Of a stretch of DNA of 15,688 nt, positions 13,870 through 15,688 are shown one piece after another. Below the pieces are notes generated by a model. It did not search any database and was not told the origin of the DNA. It saw only the letters and a program-made list of their open reading frames with translations. The translations under genes and the position numbers were made by a program. This DNA comes from an uncultured Clostridia bacterium (lineage in GTDB: Bacteria; Bacillota; Clostridia; Oscillospirales; Oscillospiraceae): contig CAMWSZ010000022.1 of assembly GCA_947177005.1 (NCBI GenBank), positions 1 to 15,688 on the forward strand, written 5' to 3'. Within the stretch, counting starts at the first letter, position 1, and each line of letters starts with the position of its first letter.

Positions 13870-14664
13870 ATGATAGTCAAAGGTTTGGAGTGGACATTTG
13901 ATACGGTAGCTTCTGCCTATGAGAAGTTTCGCCCTGGGTATATTGATGAACTTTATAAGATGATATTCGATTATACGGCTTTGAACAAGTCTTGCCGTGC
14001 AGTAGAGGTAGGAATTGGCGGTGGTCAGGCAACACTGCCGTTTTTGAAAAGTGGATGTAATCTGACGGCTGTTGAATATGGTGAGCAGTTTTCTAAACTG
14101 TGCCAGGAAAAATTTAGGAAATATCCGAATTTCTCTGTCATAACAGGCAAATTTGAGGATGTGAATTTTTTAGATGATACATATGATTTGGTCTATTCCG
14201 CCTCGGCATTTCATTGGGTCCCAGAGAGCATTGGATATGCAAAAGTGTTCTCAATGCTGAAACGCGGCGGTGTGTTTGCCAGATTCGCCAATCATCCTTA
14301 TCGAGCCAAAGATAATTTACCGCTTTCGAAAGAAATGGATAGAATTTATAGTGAGTATTATTATAAATTCTATAATAAGAAACAGGAAACGCCAGCAGAA
14401 TATAATGAGGAACAAGCTATACAGAGAGCAAAAATTGCAGAAAAATACGGCTTTATTGACATAAAATATGCCCTGTTTTATAGAACACGAACTTTTTCGG
14501 CAAGTGAATATTGTATATTGCTGGGAACATATTCTGATCACATTGCAATTGAGGAAAGTATAAGAAAAGAATTTTTCTCAAAGATTGAGGATGCAATTAA
14601 TAATTATGGCGGCTCAATCACATTATATGATACTATTGATTTGCAGCTTTCGAGAAAACCATAA
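13870..14664 (+). CDS. Class I SAM-dependent methyltransferase (cassette cargo)
   Basis: 264 residues. SAM-binding motif I VEVGIGGGQAT (45-55) is clear, followed by TAVEYGEQ at the end of strand 2, GKFEDVNF with the acidic turn, and YDLVYSASAFHWV (105-117), typical of methyltransferase family 11 small-molecule enzymes. A Tyr-, Lys- and Glu-rich C-terminal half (about 145-264) probably forms the substrate cap. The acceptor cannot be predicted; drug or metabolite methylation is possible but not shown. Start ATG 13870 with AGGAGGA (13854-13860) 9 bases upstream; an in-frame ATG at 13822 lacks such a site. Strongly AT-rich, with AAA, AAT and TAT codons frequent, unlike the flanking genes. Same orientation as the NUDIX gene. 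Confidence 0.9.
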   Translation: MIVKGLEWTFDTVASAYEKFRPGYIDELYKMIFDYTALNKSCRAVEVGIGGGQATLPFLKSGCNLTAVEYGEQFSKLCQEKFRKYPNFSVITGKFEDVNFLDDTYDLVYSASAFHWVPESIGYAKVFSMLKRGGVFARFANHPYRAKDNLPLSKEMDRIYSEYYYKFYNKKQETPAEYNEEQAIQRAKIAEKYGFIDIKYALFYRTRTFSASEYCILLGTYSDHIAIEESIRKEFFSKIEDAINNYGGSITLYDTIDLQLSRKP

Positions 14665-14679
14665 AATTAAACTTATTAA

Positions 14680-14723
14680 GGAGTCTGCAAAAGCAGGTCT
14701 TCACCCATAACTAGGATTGAAAG
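14680..14723 (+). other. Possible degenerate right end of the cassette array
   Basis: After the methyltransferase gene comes CTGC-AAAA-GCAG (a small hairpin), then AGCAGGTCT and CCCATAA, both of which occur in the same order near the end of arm B copy 2, and finally TTGAAAG (14717-14723). The GTACACAA nonamers and most of arm B are missing. GC-rich sequence resumes right after. The match is short and the heptamer also occurs by chance elsewhere (for example 13102-13108), so this boundary is tentative. Confidence 0.3.
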
Positions 14724-14805
14724 GCTGCAAATCCCGGATTTCCGCCCGGTAACGAATGAAAGGATCTCAATGAGAAATAGTATTGATTGCGGGGAGGAAT
14801 GCAGC

Positions 14806-15285
14806 ATGTATATATTGTGCGTCTACTACAGCCGCACGGGAAATACCGAAAAACTGATGAAAGAGATTTCTCAGGAATTGAAATGCGAGTGCGTCAGGCT
14901 GGACGACGGCGTGGACCGCAGCGGAACAGGCGGCTGGCTGAAAAGCGGTATGCAGGCAATGGCCCTGGAGGTCCCGGCGGTGAAGGAATTCCGTACCGTT
15001 CTGCCCGTCAGCGCCTACGATCTGGTCATTATCGGCACCCCGGTGTGGGCCGGACGGTGCAGCGCGCCGGTACGGAGTTTTTTGCAGAAAAACGGGAATA
15101 AAATCCGTAAGGCGGCCTATGTCATCACCAGAGACAGCGACGTGCGCTATGAAGAGGTGTTTGAGCAGATGGACCTCTATCTCTCCGCGCCACATATCGC
15201 CGCCGTCACCATTCGCCCGGGAAGCGTGGGCTCCACCTTCTGGCGGGATGAGTTTCTGACTGCCGTTCGCGGAAAGGAGAAGTGA
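14806..15285 (+). CDS. Flavodoxin-like protein
   Basis: 159 residues. The N-terminal strand and phosphate loop YYSRTGNTEKL (8-18) is the FMN-binding loop of flavodoxins, and YDLVIIGTPVWAGRCSAPVRSF (71-92) supplies the strand and isoalloxazine-contacting loop with Trp81. It is probably a small cytoplasmic FMN protein for electron transfer or quinone-type reduction; the partner is unknown. Start ATG 14806 with GGGGAGGA (14791-14798) 7 bases upstream; the in-frame ATG at 14770 would add 12 residues before the conserved first strand. First GC-rich gene after the cassette array and 4 bases before prfA, so likely co-transcribed with it. Confidence 0.88.
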   Translation: MYILCVYYSRTGNTEKLMKEISQELKCECVRLDDGVDRSGTGGWLKSGMQAMALEVPAVKEFRTVLPVSAYDLVIIGTPVWAGRCSAPVRSFLQKNGNKIRKAAYVITRDSDVRYEEVFEQMDLYLSAPHIAAVTIRPGSVGSTFWRDEFLTAVRGKEK

Positions 15286-15289
15286 TGTT

Positions 15290-15688
15290 ATGCTGGAGAA
15301 GCTGCGGGACATTGAGGCCCGGTACGACGCCCTGTCCAGCCAGCTGGAGGACCCGGCCACCTATGCAAATCCGGACCTGCTGCGCCGTCTGACACGGGAG
15401 CAGAAGGAGCTGGAAGCGGTAGTAGAGGCATACCGCGCCTACCGCAAAGCGGAACAGACCGCCATTTCCGCCCAGGAGCTGTGCGGCGACCCGGAGCTGC
15501 GGGAAATGGCGCAGGAGGAACTGCGCACCGCGCGGGAAACAATGGAGCGCCGGCGTGAGGAGCTGCGGCTGCTCCTGCTGCCCAAGGACCCCAACGACAG
15601 CCGCAATGTGGTTATGGAGATCCGGGGGGGCGTCGGCGGGGAGGAGGCCATGCTGTTTGCCGCGGACCTGTTCCGGATGTACGTGATG
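15290..15688 (+). CDS. prfA: Peptide chain release factor 1, N-terminal part
   Basis: The first 133 residues of RF1, cut by the window edge. RF1 recognises UAA and UAG in the ribosomal A site and triggers peptide release. Visible are the helical domain 1 (MLEKLRDIEARYDALSSQL onward, to about 95), the RF1 hallmark LLLPKDPNDSRNV (about 97-109), and the start of domain 2, EIRGGVGGEEAMLFAADLF. The stop-codon-reading PxT and the GGQ motif lie beyond the window. LLPKDPND separates it from RF2. Start ATG 15290, with AAAGGAG (15273-15279) 10 bases upstream. Many relatives have AGTGG rather than GGVGG in the domain 2 segment. Confidence 0.94.
   Translation, partial: MLEKLRDIEARYDALSSQLEDPATYANPDLLRRLTREQKELEAVVEAYRAYRKAEQTAISAQELCGDPELREMAQEELRTARETMERRREELRLLLLPKDPNDSRNVVMEIRGGVGGEEAMLFAADLFRMYVM

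Larger units (their letters stand above)
12977..14723 (+). mobile_element. Tandem array of two integrase-less single-gene cassettes
   Basis: AT-rich block between GC-rich ydcF and the flavodoxin gene. The order is core TTGAAAG (12977-12983), arm A, NUDIX gene, arm B, core (13718-13724), arm A, methyltransferase gene, and TTGAAAG (14717-14723). Units measured core to core are 741 and 999 bases. Arm B also occurs alone beside ldh at 116-247. A alone at the left junction and B+A between units is what tandem insertion of circles through the heptamer would give. Both cargo genes read in the same direction as ydcF. There is no integrase, transposase or IS-type end. The right boundary is the weakest: only a short B-like remnant is present there. 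The mechanism is inferred. Confidence 0.55.

Noticed and set aside
12977..14723. CRISPR array or IS element
   Set aside because: There are no short regularly spaced repeats, no transposase, no terminal inverted repeats and no clear target-site duplication beyond the heptamer itself.

Overview
The window looks like a chromosomal segment from a GC-rich Clostridia bacterium, most likely in or near the Oscillospiraceae. Most genes are GC-rich by eye, with strong AGGAGG-type ribosome binding sites and some TTG starts. The gene content (S-layer-anchored GH18 protein, murA-walJ-rlmH, ddl-murF, an ABC-F ATPase, a SanA/YdcF-like protein, prfA) fits that group. No 16S or other strict taxonomic marker is present, so the placement is an inference.

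Layout. Bases 1-247 are the right end of an AT-rich insertion: the tail of an unidentified reading frame, then a repeat arm ending at the heptamer TTGAAAG. Bases 271-3085 hold an L-lactate dehydrogenase gene (minus) divergent from a secreted GH18 protein with three SLH domains (plus). Bases 3083-5682 are a minus-strand operon, murA-walJ-rlmH, for peptidoglycan precursor synthesis, an MBL-fold hydrolase and 23S rRNA methylation. A gap of about 380 bases (5703-6085) carries the murA promoter and a structured leader for a secreted protein (6086-7063). An AT-rich vanZ-like gene follows (7130-7648), then a structured intergenic stretch and a plus-strand run with small gaps: ddl, murF, an ABC-F ATPase and ydcF/sanA (7836-12980). 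Bases 12977-14723 are a second AT-rich insertion with a NUDIX hydrolase gene and a SAM-dependent methyltransferase gene. The GC-rich chromosome resumes with a flavodoxin-like gene and the first part of prfA.

The main discovery is the pair of AT-rich insertions. They share two repeat arms. Arm B (about 131 bases, about 85% identical between copies) lies downstream of the cargo genes; arm A (about 93 bases, about three quarters identical) lies upstream. Both arms contain GGTACACAA-type direct nonamers spaced 11 or 12 bases apart, and B and A meet at TTGAAAG. A alone marks the left junction next to ydcF, B+A lies between the NUDIX and methyltransferase genes, and B alone marks the junction next to ldh. 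That is the pattern expected if tiny (about 0.74-1.0 kb), integrase-less, single-gene cassettes insert in tandem by site-specific recombination at the heptamer, with the arms serving as attP-like recombinase-binding arms. I do not recognise this family; the recombination mechanism is inferred and no recombinase is present in the window.

The other genes are mostly housekeeping. Precursor synthesis (MurA, Ddl, MurF) and envelope functions (WalJ, VanZ-like, YdcF/SanA-like, SLH protein) dominate the segment.
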